Source: Takakia lepidozioides (taxonomy: Eukaryota > Streptophyta > Takakiopsida > Takakiales > Takakiaceae). From it: a stretch of DNA of 64,000 nt. The position numbers and the translations under genes are program-made. Below the pieces are notes generated by a model. The model did no database searches. It saw nothing but the letters and a program-made list of their open reading frames with translations, and was not told where the DNA came from. Positions 1-10,225 of the stretch are shown in pieces. The number at the start of each line of letters is the position of its first letter. The stretch's first letter is position 1. Location of the stretch: the NCBI GenBank assembly GCA_030704615.1, contig CM060731.1, positions 75,622,756-75,686,755 on the forward strand, read 5' to 3'.

Positions 1-400
1 CTGCTCTGCACACCCTTCAAGCATCGCATTCCACGACACCACATCTAGTTCAGCCATAGTGTTGAACACTCCCTTGGCATCCTCAATGCTCCCACATTTA
101 GCATACATGGCCACCAAGCCATGTTCAGGATGACATCTGGTACAATTGCAGATTTGATGATGTCACCAGGGATCTCTTTGCCCTTTTCCAGGGCTGCAGA
201 CGCACTGCAAACGCACACAAACGTTATGTCGGCGGCCTTCACCCCTTCCCCCATCATTTTCTCAAAAGTTGGAGCCTCCATCCCGCACCCCAGCTGTGCA
301 TACCCAGCAAGCATCGCACTCCACGACACCACATCTCGTTCAGCCAGTGTTGAACACTCCCTTTGCATCCTCAATGCACCCACAATTGGCGTACATGTCC
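1..400 (-). pseudogene. PPR protein remnant (PLS-type repeats)
   Basis: On the minus strand the translation contains the pentatricopeptide signature RDVVSWSAMLAGYAQ (about 290-340), then an EGVKA.DITF-type helix and a second repeat start. At 1-54 another frame reads DVVSWNAMLEGCAEQ, so at least one frameshift separates two neighbouring repeats. PPR proteins bind organellar RNA for editing, splicing or stability, and the DVVSWNAM motif is typical of the PLS subclass of land plants. No start codon, transit peptide or C-terminal E/DYW domain is visible, and the left end runs off the window. I read it as a captured or decayed fragment; an exon of a gene lying to the left cannot be excluded. Confidence 0.6.
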
Positions 401-1442
401 ACCAGGGCAGGGGCAGTGTTCAAAAGGACATGTGGTAATTTGACAGGCATTCACCTCCTGACTTGGCTATTCCCAACCCATCCTGCCATTGGCAAGAGAT
501 TCCACAGAAACTGATAGTTGTCTGTTTGACTGTATAACTATGTATCTCTTGCTTTCTAACAGCTTGTACTGTGACACGCGTAATGCTCTTGTTGTGTTGA
601 ATCATTTCACGCCTTCAGGTTTCAGAACAAACATTACCGTCTTTCTTTATCAGACATGTGCACCAAGATAGAATCTCACCAAAAGATTGTTGGTGTTCAA
701 CAGTACCATACATGAAGATAACTAGCACCAAAAGGGCATATGAAGCTTATTCTACTCTCCACTAGTATTAACTTGCACCAGGACTTTCAATGGCTGTCTT
801 CCAGTCCACCCACGGCCCGCTGTAAATGGCTTGCAACCTACAGATTTTCAAGAGAGTTGATTACCATGAAAATTTCAAAACTGGCTTTACAAACCTAATA
901 ATTCAAGCATAATCAGCATTCAAGCTAAGGAAGCTTTACAAGCATCATGTTGCGAGTAAAGCCTTGGCAACGTCACCAGGAAATCCCCGGCTGAATGGAT
1001 GACACTGAAATAATGGAGCTTGAAATCCGGCCCTCTTGGACGAATTTGGGCCCACACTCTATCCCTGCTCCTTCAGCTATCTATGCCTCTGCACAAAATC
1101 CTTCAGCTATCTATGCATACATCCTTGCCTTCCTGCTAACAGCTGACAATGACAGCCTAGAATTGTTCCAGCAAACACCCCCAACCCTACTTATCAACGA
1201 GCAATGAGCTAACTTACAAAATTCAATATGCATCTCAGGGCGTCTGATGAGAGGGCAAAACATGCTGAAATAGGTCGAAGAAGAAGGTGCCCTCACCACA
1301 CTGTCCTTGACCTTGTGTCATGACCCATGGAGGATTTGACCTTGTGTGTGATGCTTGTGTCTGTAGTCAGGTAATGTCGGATTGGTCAGTGAGAACCTGC
1401 ACCACGGTGCAGCTGAGCAGACAGACTTTGAAACACGGTCTG
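401..1442. other. No recognisable gene
   Basis: Only short overlapping frames without family similarity are seen here. A 25-bp direct repeat (around 1064-1118, 'CTTCAGCTATCTATGC') is the only local structure noticed. Confidence 0.5.
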
Positions 1443-2533
1443 CTAAGAATCCTGGGCAATTCGATTGATTGCTTGATACAGCCTGTGCCTACAATAAGGT
1501 GCCACAGCCAATAGCTGTCCAATGGTAATCTCTGCTTTGGTCTGGCATATTACTTCAGCCAAAGTCCCTTCATTACTCTGCATGTCTGCATCTTCTTTCT
1601 TCCTTTCATCCTCACTCACTTCTTCTTCTCCATCAGAATCAGAGGAATCTGCCACAGGAATATCAGTACTCTTCTGCATTTCCCTTATGGTATCTGCCAC
1701 TTCCTTGTGCAGTTCCTTCTCATCTCTCCAAGCCTCATCATCTTCAGGCATATCACTGCCACCTTCATTATCATCATCTTCCTCAACTACTGGAGGTATT
1801 ATTTTGGCTTTGCTTCTTGTTACTATCATTGTACTTACTTCTGGTACAACACATGGCCTAACCATGTGAGCTGCCACCACTGAGCCCTCATTCACAGGAG
1901 CTCTCATCTCATTCTGGTGTCTAATCCAGAATGAACAGGCTGCCTTGCGATGTCCTGGCTGATTACAATAGTAACATAGTTCTTCACCATTGGGTCCTCG
2001 CCCTTGGTCTGCTCTTGGATTATTTCTGTAATCCTGATTCCCGGGCTGGTAATTCCCCCTTGGATTACCCTGATAGTTGCCTCTGGAATTTCCTTGGTAA
2101 TTCCCTCTTGAATTACCTCTCCCTTGCATGCCATTGTTATAACCACCAGACCTACCATAGTGGTCCTGATCATTGTTTCTTCTTGGCTGGGGCTGCACCT
2201 GATGCACCCTTACTTGCCTAGGTTCTCTTGCAGCTGTCCTTCTGTTGTAGTAACAATTATCAGTAGAATGGTTATCCATTTTACAGATAGTACAATGTTT
2301 CTCCTTCATGTGGCATTCTGTGGTGGTATGGCCTTTATTCTGGCACTTTGCACACCATACACCCTTCCTCTAGTGTGTTGTAGCCTCTGTGGCATACTTC
2401 TTCAAGATTTCTTCCAATCTTTTCTCATAGTTATCCCTCTTCAACTTCTCCTTTCTCTTACTCTTCCTTTTTAGTTCTTGCTCTTCTTTTTCATCTGACT
2501 CATCCTTAGAGTCCTCATCATCCTTAGCAGTCT
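1443..2533 (-). pseudogene. Second-family gypsy gag, C-terminal part with three zinc knuckles
   Basis: Reading on the minus strand, an acidic and lysine-rich segment (DDEDSKDESDEKEEQELK, 2530-2370) is followed by an in-frame TAG and then three CCHC zinc knuckles: CAKCQNKGHTTTEC (about 2340), CTICKMDNHSTDNC (about 2295) and CYYCNQPGHRKAAC (about 1960). Between the second and third lies an RGNYQGN-type arginine/glycine repeat. The end (AEITIGQLLAVAPYCRHRL) resembles the stretch before protease in plant gypsy polyproteins. Zinc knuckles bind genomic RNA in the capsid. No protease follows; the frame stops at 1443. The upstream side is fused to the integrase of gypsy-1, a different family, so this is a recombinant or nested-insertion product. 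Confidence 0.75.
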
Positions 2534-3983
2534 GCTGCAGATAAACATAGTCACCAGGGTTAAATCTCCAAACCCCAGGACGATAGCCCCCACCACGTAT
2601 GGTAGCATACCTCAACGTATCACGATGTTGTGCAATGGCAAGGTTATGGAAAGCCATGGGCATGACTTTCTTAAACAACTCTGCACGCTGATCACATGCA
2701 CATGCCCACATGTCCGGATCGTCAAGGTTGAGAACTGTAGCAGCTTCTCTACGAATGGATGCAGGCAAATCCGGCTCTCGGCCAAAGAGAAGAAAGTATG
2801 GTGAGAAGGAGGCAAGTGATGCTTGCTTGCTGAACCTGTAGCCCCTGGCTAACCAAGGTAACCGAAGGTCCCAATCTCCTAGGTGTCCCTTCTGCAAGCC
2901 ATACTTGCGCAAACCCCTCTTTACTGTCTGGACAACCCTCTCTGCCAAGCCATCGGCCTCAGGATGATCCCGAGAAGTGGTGCGGTGGTCTACCAAGGCC
3001 TTGACACACAACGCCTGAAACTCCCCCAAGAACTCTCTCCCTTGGTCCGTGAGTACCTCAGCTGGAGCACCGAATCGGCCAAGTACACAATCCAAGAATG
3101 CATACGCAACTCCCTCACTAGCCTTATCAGGCAATGGAACCAACTCGATCCACTTGGAGAAGTGCTCCACCATCACCAACACGTACTTGTTGCGGCGCAT
3201 GGTCAGTGACAACGGCCCTGCGAAGTCAAGACTCCACCTGTAGCCCAATCCCATGATTGGAAGAGGGTGCAATTGTGGAGTAGGGGCGTTGAATGAAGCA
3301 CGCACCCTGTCACACACCATGCACCTAGCCACAAATTGTTGCACCTTTGTGTGCATACCACGCCACCAATACTGCCCCTGTAGTAGACTATGAGTGCGTC
3401 GCATCCCAAAATGCCCCAACTCCTCATGGGCATGCCGCACTAACCATGCCCGCTGTGTTGGGTGAGGCACAATCCTCACTCGACCATCCTCCCACACTCG
3501 GAGCAGGTGTGTTCCCTCCCACTTGAACCTCTTGGCTCGTTGTAGGATCCGATCCCTCTCCTTGGCAGTCATAGTGGCTGCTGTGTCTCCATTGCAGAGG
3601 TAGTCCAACACAGCTGAATCCTCATGTATATCTTTGGCGCCACCTTGCTCATTGCTGGCCTCAGGGTCCTCAGACACTCGGTCTACAGTCATCCCTGTTG
3701 TAGGTCCAACCTGGCCTTCTGCTGCCAAGATATACAGAAATGCAGATGCATGCCATCCGGGCACCATCTCCTCGTCCGTCTCCCCATGCCACCAAGCTCC
3801 AGTATCATCCTGTTGGCTCGTGCATGGATTGCGACTCAACCCATCTGCATCCCGATTGACCAAACCCGGTCGATGCACAACCTGAAAGTCATACTCTTGA
3901 AGGATGAGTGCCCACCGTGCAAGCTTCCCCGTAAGCTTGTCTGACTCCATCAACCACTTGAGTGGTTGGTGATCCGTGACAAG
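2534..3983 (-). pseudogene. gypsy-1 RNase H end and integrase
   Basis: The frame open from 3953 carries the end of RNase H, a connection segment (VHRPGLVNRDADGLSRNP) and an integrase. Integrase landmarks are the HHCC zinc site (HAHEELGH ... CMVCDRV, residues 174-214 of the frame), then D243 in WSLDFAGP, D303 in LTDQGREF and E338 in DGLAERV, giving a complete DDE triad. The usual integrase tail (FNPGDYVYLQQTA) is then replaced without a stop by an acidic segment belonging to the second-family gag. The enzyme would insert the cDNA into host DNA. It cannot be expressed normally because MULE-A separates it from the RT half. Confidence 0.85.
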
Positions 3984-3992
3984 GGTGAAGAG
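3984..3992. repeat. Left 9-bp target duplication of MULE-A
   Basis: GGTGAAGAG here matches GATGAAGAG at 8889-8897 with one mismatch. gypsy-2 has a single GGTGAAGAG at 48760-48768 at the homologous place, i.e. the empty site. Nine base pairs is the usual MULE target duplication size. Confidence 0.9.
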
Positions 3993-4060
3993 GGGGCTGC
4001 TATTTCATGAGTGGCATGAGCATGAGCGGCATGAGCATGAGCGGACAAAAAAAAAGCATG
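3993..4060 (+). repeat. MULE-A left terminal repeat
   Basis: Terminal GCTATTTCATGAG followed by alternating CATGAGCGG and CATGAGC units. The same core ends MULE-B and MULE-C. Confidence 0.85.
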
Positions 4061-4336
4061 AGCGGGCCATTGTGTGTCCACGGAAATAGGGTTAGGAGGC
4101 ACGGAAATAGGGTCATGTGGACTCGTCATAGCAATGAAATGCAACATTTTATTGCAAATTTTGTGGCAAGCCACGTCTATACAAGTGTGTCCTAACTGAC
4201 ATAGCAAGAATGGGAACTACTCTCCTACACCTTCCGAGGAACTTGGCCCTCCTTCTTCCTCATCCCCCTCATCCCCCCCATCCTCCGAGCTCTATGATGC
4301 ATCGGTTGCACTATGCCTCTCAAAAATTCCGTCCTC

Positions 4337-5380
4337 TCATTGGGGGACTGTCCACCTCACCTCCTGGGAATCTTCTGCCTCTTCCTCAGCAGAATCCAAG
4401 ACAAATCTACGAGCCCGACGGGCTCTAATATCTGCTGCCTCCTCCCTCATCTTCATTTTCTTGAGGCTTGCCTCGTCTAAAATCTGCTGTACACGACTAG
4501 GTTCGGAACACCTCCTAATGGACACCGAAGCAAGCCGGGTAGCATAAGTAGGAAGGATGGAGTCCCTTTCTGGACTAGGCATGAAATCCCCCTTGGCAAA
4601 AAAAGGCACGTTCCTCCTGCCCATGAACTCCGGTGTAGACGTCCCTCCTGCAGTACTTGGCATCCTACAGTAAGAACAAATCCACTTCAAGAATGTCAAT
4701 ACCAGCAGAAGCAGAAAGGGTTTTCAATGAAATAAGAGAGCAAAGGGAGGCGCCTCACAAAATCTGGAGGCAACTTACAATGCGACCACTCACTCGTAAA
4801 CCGGGGGCTCCTCGACCTCAATCCCAACTTGTTCCTCCCCCTGCTCCTTCTCGGATTTTTCCTCATCCTCCAAGGGTGCCTCTTCCTCTTTGGGCAGATG
4901 TTCAGCCGCTGCAAGTTCCGAGTTGTGGAGGGCAGTATCTGGCTCGAAGGCGAACACATGCCTGTCGGACAACGTCCCTGCCCACATTGAAGCACCTGAG
5001 GAACAACGCAGGCGGTTAATAGCTTGGGGCATGCAATTGCAATCGGGCCAGGGGACAAACTGAGCACGTGAAGGCTTACCCGTGCCACATCTGAGGTCAA
5101 GAATCCGCCCTTGGACATCCGAGCACGTCTCCATGAGGGTTTGGATGAAAGCAGGGCTTCGGATCCGGCTGTACCGCCACGGTTTGCCTATCTTTGTGTC
5201 CTTCGGCATACTGGAGTGGGGCACATAGTTGTAGAGGACATCGTAGGTAACAGGGTCTACAGCGGCATCAACAAGACGACCGTCGTTGAGGAATTTGAAC
5301 GTAAACCCTTTCTTCACAAAGCAATATGCCTCAAACACCAATGTCTGCACATCCAACAAAAGAGGGATCAACTCCGGGAT
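4337..5380 (-). pseudogene. Methyltransferase-like accessory gene of MULE-A (spliced)
   Basis: Three exons can be read on the minus strand: 5380-5080, 4995-4794 and 4664-4337, with GT-AG introns (84 and 129 bp) that keep frame. Joining exons 1 and 2 restores a SAM-binding motif, ILDLRCGTGAS, followed about 15 residues later by HVFAFEPD, the acidic end of the second strand. The layout (KPW ... FI..L ... LDLxCGTGAS ... FExD) resembles the C-terminal half of beta-class N6-adenine/N4-cytosine DNA methyltransferases, in which the catalytic DPPY/SPPW motif precedes it. That catalytic motif is not visible, so the target is unknown. The tail is acidic and ends in EVRWTVPQ, then a TGA where the MULE-B protein has glycine. 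Exon 1 has no ATG and follows an acceptor-like CTAG, so 5' exons are missing or unresolved. Confidence 0.55.
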
Positions 5381-5514
5381 CTAGTTTAGATACACCACAA
5401 TATGAGGTGAATGCAATAGATTGATAACTTACACTTTGGCCCTCTGTTCGCAACCCCTGTGTATTGATGCAGAACCATTTTCTGAGGAGGACCGGGGTGA
5501 CACTTTTCGGTGTC

Positions 5515-6640
5515 CATCGCGCATTCCATTCGGAGCGCGTCCGGATGGAAATCCGGCGCCGAATTTCCATCCTGCAGGTAATTCGGAGCGCGGCCGGATG
5601 GAAAAACGGCGCCCAATTTTCATCCTGCAGGTAATTCGGAGCGCGGCCGGATGGAAATCCGGCGCCGAATTTCCATCCGCCAGGTAAGTCGAAGCGCGGA
5701 ATTACCATCCTGCAGGTAATTCTGAGCGAGGCCCCTTGTTTTTTTGGTCTTAAAAGACAAAACCTTATGTTTTAGACACGGTTTTCAGGGAATTCTCGAC
5801 TGGTTGAGAGAAATTCCTTGCTTCTTTTCCATCCCTCGTAGTTCCTAAATGGAAATTCGTTGCCGAAATTCCATCTGGCCGCGATTGCGATTGAAATTCG
5901 GCGCCGGTTTTCCATCCCCTCCGCCCAAGTCGACTTTATTCCGGTGCCCCCTGTTGGATATTCGGTGCCGAATTTCCGTCCGGGGGTTGTATTGTGACGG
6001 CCAGGTGCCGGCCTCTCCCCCCGAGCCGACTACAGCCGAACGGCCCCGGATGTAAATTCGGCGCCGTTTTTCCATCCGGGGAGGTTTTTATGTCGGCCAC
6101 TTTTCGGCCTGACCCCCCGACACGACTTCTTTTGGGGGGGCCCGGAGCGAAATTCGGCGCCGAATTTCCATCCGGGGGATGTTCTCTGTCGGACAGGTGC
6201 CGGCCTCTCCGCCCGAGGCGACTTCATCCGGGCGGCCCCTGTTGGATATTCGGTGCCGAATTCCCGTCTGGGGGTTGTAATGTGACGGCCATGTGCCGGC
6301 CTCTCCCCTCGAGCCGGCTGCATCCGAACGGCCCCGGATGTAAATTCGGCGCCGTTTTTCCATCCGGGGAGGTTTCTATGTCGGCTACTTTTCGGCCTGA
6401 CCCCCCAACACGACTTCCTTTGGGGGGGCCTGGATGGAAGTTCTGCGCTGAATTTCCATCCGGGGGATGTTCTCTGTCAGACAGGTGCCGGCCTCTCCAC
6501 CCTAGTCGACTTCATCCGGGCGGCCCCTGTTGGATATTCGGTGCCGAATTTCCATCCGGGGGTTGTAATGTGACGGCCCGGTGCCGGCTTCTCCCCTTCA
6601 GCCGACATCATCCGGGCGGCCCCCCACTTTCTGACTGCAT
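5515..6640. repeat. Palindromic tandem array of MULE-A with 288-bp higher-order unit
   Basis: Repeats of the palindrome AAATTCGGCGCCGAATTT and variants recur about every 96 bp, separated by GC-rich spacers. Three spacer types form a 288-bp unit: the block starting GGATGTAAATTCGGC at 6048 recurs at about 6336. A 237-residue open frame (5994-6707) across it is repetitive and is a by-product of a unit length divisible by three, not a gene. The half-site resembles the one in the MULE-B arrays. Confidence 0.8.
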
Positions 6641-6856
6641 ATCGTTGGCAGTTATTGCGCAAAGACCAGGGGCGGCATTCCGGAGACAATGTTCATTAAC
6701 ACTCTGACTGTGGATTTTTGAGATAGTTGGCTCCCTGGATTTGGATCAGGCTTCGTCGCTCGGACAAATCGGCACCGCATTCCTTCCCATCGGTGCATCC
6801 CCCTTCTACCAGGGAGCTTGCCCGCACGCCATCCTGGCAGTCTTGTGTGCACATCT

Positions 6857-8431
6857 CCCATGGCGGAAAACCCGAGCGCTACAGTGTACTGCCCTCCTCA
6901 CGAGCATAGAGCTTCATTTCCGTGCAGAGGGGACATCTGCCGTGTGATGGAGAAATATCTGTGCGTTCGATACCACCTGAAACCGGGGTCGGTTTTTTTG
7001 GAGGAGGAAAGGAAGGACTCAAACGGCGTTGTTGTCGAGAGTATTGTTGTGCTCCACGATGATTTCGGCGATGGCAGGGAATGGCGAGTTCCACAATCGG
7101 ACAGCGTCATATACAGGGCGGTTGGGGACTTCATTTGCCCACCAAATGCACCTTTTATCCTGGCGCCTTCCACGAAACAATCCGCGAATCAGAGAGTGGG
7201 TACCTCAAAGAGAGAAGTCCGCAACGAAGTAAATCCAGAGCCCAACCCATCAATGAAGACGAGTGAGAACCGGGTTGTTCACAACCTGTCCGACTCTTAC
7301 GAGGTCATGGAAGTTCCGAGATCGTCCTGGAGATCAGGCAAGTCCTCAATGGATGTCAGTGGATGAGGGAGTCATATTCCCAGCACCAGCACCGCAGTTC
7401 GATCCATTCTTGAAATTCTGCGAGGGCTTCACATGGATGGACACCGCTCGGAGCTGGCCGGGCTGGACTACAGCAAGTTCGCAATTAAATCGGTTACAAG
7501 CCTTCCCGCAGACGTCGATGGTAATATCTTCTTTGAGTTCCCTCCTCGGACGGACTACTCGAGGGCGTCCGGAATGTTGATAGATATGGATAGAAAACAT
7601 GACGGTCATCCTTGGTGCGTCACCAAAACCACCAGCATGAAGATGCTCGATGGTGTGCGGGTGTGCTACGTTGTTTGTGCGGGCGCGTTGCGGTGTTTCT
7701 CCCCAACTTGCTTCCATTTTAAATCCAGAGGTCACAGGAACGAGACGGATTGGACAGGCACAGCTCATCAACCATTTCGAGCTCAGGAGAAGGTTTTGAA
7801 CTCCACATTTAAGTGTGCGCATTGCAAAGAACCACCACACTGCATGTCTGTTTGTAATGCCAAGCAGTTCTATGTGTTGCACTGTTTCCCTGACCTCACC
7901 CGAACTTGCATACACGTTGGTTCCCAGTGTCACAAATTGGCGAGGGGGAACTCGCGGGAGGCTGCCCACGAGGCAAAGCAGCTCGTTCAGGAGGAGGTTA
8001 AGTTGAGACCGGGTGCCAAACCCAAACAGATACAGCTCCAAGCCGCCCATAAGATGGCATTGGCCAGAATTATGTCGGAAGACGGCTCTAATAGAGTTCC
8101 TCTCGATGACAAGGAAATGGAGGCATTGCTGGAGTCGGTGTCCCACGTCTGTTCACCGAATGTCCGAAACCACATTGTCTCATGCAAACAGAAAATTGGG
8201 CGTGGCTCGGATATGCACTCCATTCTGAAGGTGAAGCGACGATGTGGATATGACTACATTCATGGAAGTAGGTTTCCAGGACAAGGGACTGAGGCAGATC
8301 GTTGTTTCGTATTCAAAATGTCCACGTGTGGGCCTGGCAGCGGTGTCGAACTGGTTGACAGGATGACGAGTGGGGACTTGTCAAACAGTTGGGTCATGTT
8401 CGACCATATCAAGCGAATTACAAATCACTAG
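6857..8431 (+). pseudogene. MULE-A transposase, N-terminal half
   Basis: Start chosen at the ATG giving MAENPSATVYCPPHEHR, which aligns with the MULE-B start at 25553. The protein matches MULE-B and MULE-C up to the first catalytic region (VMFDHIKRITNH). N-terminal features are a WRVPQSD.IYRAVG segment and cysteine/histidine-rich stretches (CAHCKEPPHC, HSV-like C.H spacing) that may bind zinc. It is broken by TGA at 7364-7366, where MULE-C has CGA, and by TAG at 8429-8431, where MULE-C has CAG; both are single C-to-T changes. The second catalytic aspartate, the glutamate and the SWIM finger are lost through the internal deletion that joins codons for WVT to the 3' subterminal region. Confidence 0.8.
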
Positions 8432-8439
8432 TGGGTGAC

Positions 8440-8888
8440 ATGGCCCAGAACTGCCCAACATCTGTGCAATCCCCGGCACCATGTACCAAAATTCGGCGCC
8501 ACATTTCCAAATTTTGGGCTTACACACCTGTCCTAAGGGGACCTATAGCCGCGGAATTCGGCACCATTTTTCGCCAGAGAGACCTATTACCGCGAAATAC
8601 GTCGCGGTTCTTTCCGGTTACGGACCCCATTACCGCGAAATTCGGCGCCATTTTTGCACATGTCGCTGGGAATTGGCATGAGCGGAAGACGAAATATCAT
8701 GAGCACAACTCTCAAAACTACAATTTTCCCTTCAAGGTGCCGAATAATATATTAGTTTTTTCTGACACATTTGCATTAAATTAATGTTTTTAATGTTTTT
8801 TATTTTTGAAATTTGTACTTCTGCTCATGAAAACCGATTGTCTTGCTACTCCGCTCATGCCGCTCATGCTCATGAAATAGCTAACCTC
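8440..8888. repeat. MULE-A 3' subterminal region and right terminal repeat
   Basis: This stretch is closely similar to 39519-39962 of MULE-C. It contains spaced AAATTCGGCGCCA-type half-sites (about 8490, 8548, 8637), an AT-rich block (8745-8815), and ends with GCTCATGCTCATGAAATAGC before CTAACCTC. No coding potential. Confidence 0.8.
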
Positions 8889-8897
8889 GATGAAGAG
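8889..8897. repeat. Right 9-bp target duplication of MULE-A
   Basis: GATGAAGAG, one mismatch from the left copy at 3984-3992; gypsy-1 RNase H resumes directly after it. Confidence 0.9.
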
Positions 8898-10225
8898 ATT
8901 GTCGTATAGATAGCACCTGAAGTGTGCCACGGCCCCACTGCAGCTAAGCATTCTCCCTCATATGAGCTATACTTAGACTCTGCAGCGTTGTTCGAGAGGC
9001 TAGCATAAGCCACTACGAACTCTCTTCCCTCATCATCCACCTGTGTGAGCACCGCTCCAAGCCCCAGCATGCTCCAATCTGTATGCAGCTGAAAAGGACG
9101 CCCTCTGATAGGTCGTCTCAAGATGGGCGCCGAGGTCAACCTTGCCTTGAGCTCTTGAAAAGCTTGTTCTTGCTCATCTTCCCATTGCCACTCCTGGTCC
9201 ACCTTGGTCAGTTTGGTTAGAGCCTTTGCAATGGCACTAAATCCCTTAACAAACCGTCTATAATAGTTTGCTAACCCCATGAAAGCTCGAACTCGGCTCA
9301 CATCCATGGGGCGTGGAATCTGTGCAATGGACTCTACCTTAGTCTGCTGTACCCCCAATCTTCCAGGATATATCATGTGACCCAGATACTCAATTTGGTT
9401 GTGGAAAAACTTGCACTTCCCCGGATGTAACTTCAATCCGTGCGCCCTCAAGCGCTCAAATATCACCTGAAGGTGTCTCTCATGCTCCTCCACCGTAGCA
9501 CTAAAGATGATGATGTCATCTATGTAGCACCGAGCAAACTCCACCCCTGCTAGAATCCTGTCCATGACTCTCTGAAACTCTACCGGAGCGTTCTTAAGCC
9601 CAAATGGTAAGAACCGCCACTGGTATAGGCAATCCTTCCCGTGCTCATTGATCCCCCAGAATGCCGTCTTCTGCTTATCCGCCTCCTTGATCGGCAACTG
9701 GTGATATCCGGATCGTAAATCCAAAGTGCTAAAGACGTTGGCATTACCAATGGCATCAAAGATCTCCTCTGGTGTCGGCATGGCATACCTATCGGACTTG
9801 GTCTGACGATTTACAGGCCGGTAATCACCGCACATACGTCTCTCCGTCCAATTGCCATAGACATCATTCTTGGCTGGCATCACTGTGGCTGAAGCATACT
9901 CTCCCCCAGATAGCTCCACCAAACCAGCCTCCCAAAGGTCCTGAGTTCTCATCTGAATCAAGGACCTCTCCATGTCACTATATCTATAGGGTCTCCAAAA
10001 GATTGGCGTGTCAGTGGCCAATTCAATGCGAATCTCTTGACTCTTCAGTGCTCCTAAGTCCTTCAAACTGAAGGCAAAGCAGTTCCTGTAAGCCCTCAAG
10101 AACCGCCGTATACATCGTCTTTCTCCTCCGGTGACTATAGGTCCAACATCAGGCTCCCAGTTGTCCTCCGTGACTGCAACCTTGAGTCCAGCAGGCTTAG
10201 AGGTAGAAGACGCATCCCGTGGTTG
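8898..10225 (-). pseudogene. gypsy-1 reverse transcriptase and RNase H (5' part)
   Basis: The frame open from 10099 contains the standard RT blocks: RPYRYSDMER, GDYRPVNRQT, FSTLDLRSGYHQ (residues 123-134), LPFGLKNAP and the catalytic CYIDDIIIFS (about 9529-9500). The downstream thumb is YLGHM, then LANYYRRFVKGFS, followed by RNase H with HTDWSMLGLGAVL and YSSYEGECLAAV. RT copies element RNA into cDNA and RNase H removes the template. It follows the methyltransferase in the same polyprotein, with a linker around 10100-10240. RNase H is cut by MULE-A. Confidence 0.9.

Larger units (their letters stand above)
3993..8888 (+). mobile_element. MULE-A, 4.9-kb Mutator-like element inserted in gypsy-1
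   Basis: Ends are GGGGCTGCTATTTCATGAG on the left and, read inward from the right, GAGGTTAGCTATTTCATGAG; both continue into short tandem CATGAGCGG-type units. The element sits between 9-bp duplications inside RNase H of gypsy-1, so it is younger than gypsy-1. Inside are a methyltransferase-like gene (minus strand, 4337-5380), a palindrome-rich tandem array (5515-6640) and the N-terminal half of a transposase (6857-8431). Compared with MULE-C, the segment equivalent to 37275-39518 is missing and the break has a 3-bp shared ACA, so this is an internal-deletion derivative that could move only if supplied with transposase. Confidence 0.85.

Noticed and set aside
2124-2474. Plus-strand open frames opposite gag, integrase and methyltransferase regions
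   Set aside because: They are antisense shadows of GC-rich coding sequence with no domain similarity.
5994-6707. A 237-codon open frame with repeated FGAEFPSGG-type peptides
   Set aside because: It is a translation of the 288-bp tandem unit; the unit is a multiple of three, so the frame stays open. No start context or non-repetitive part.
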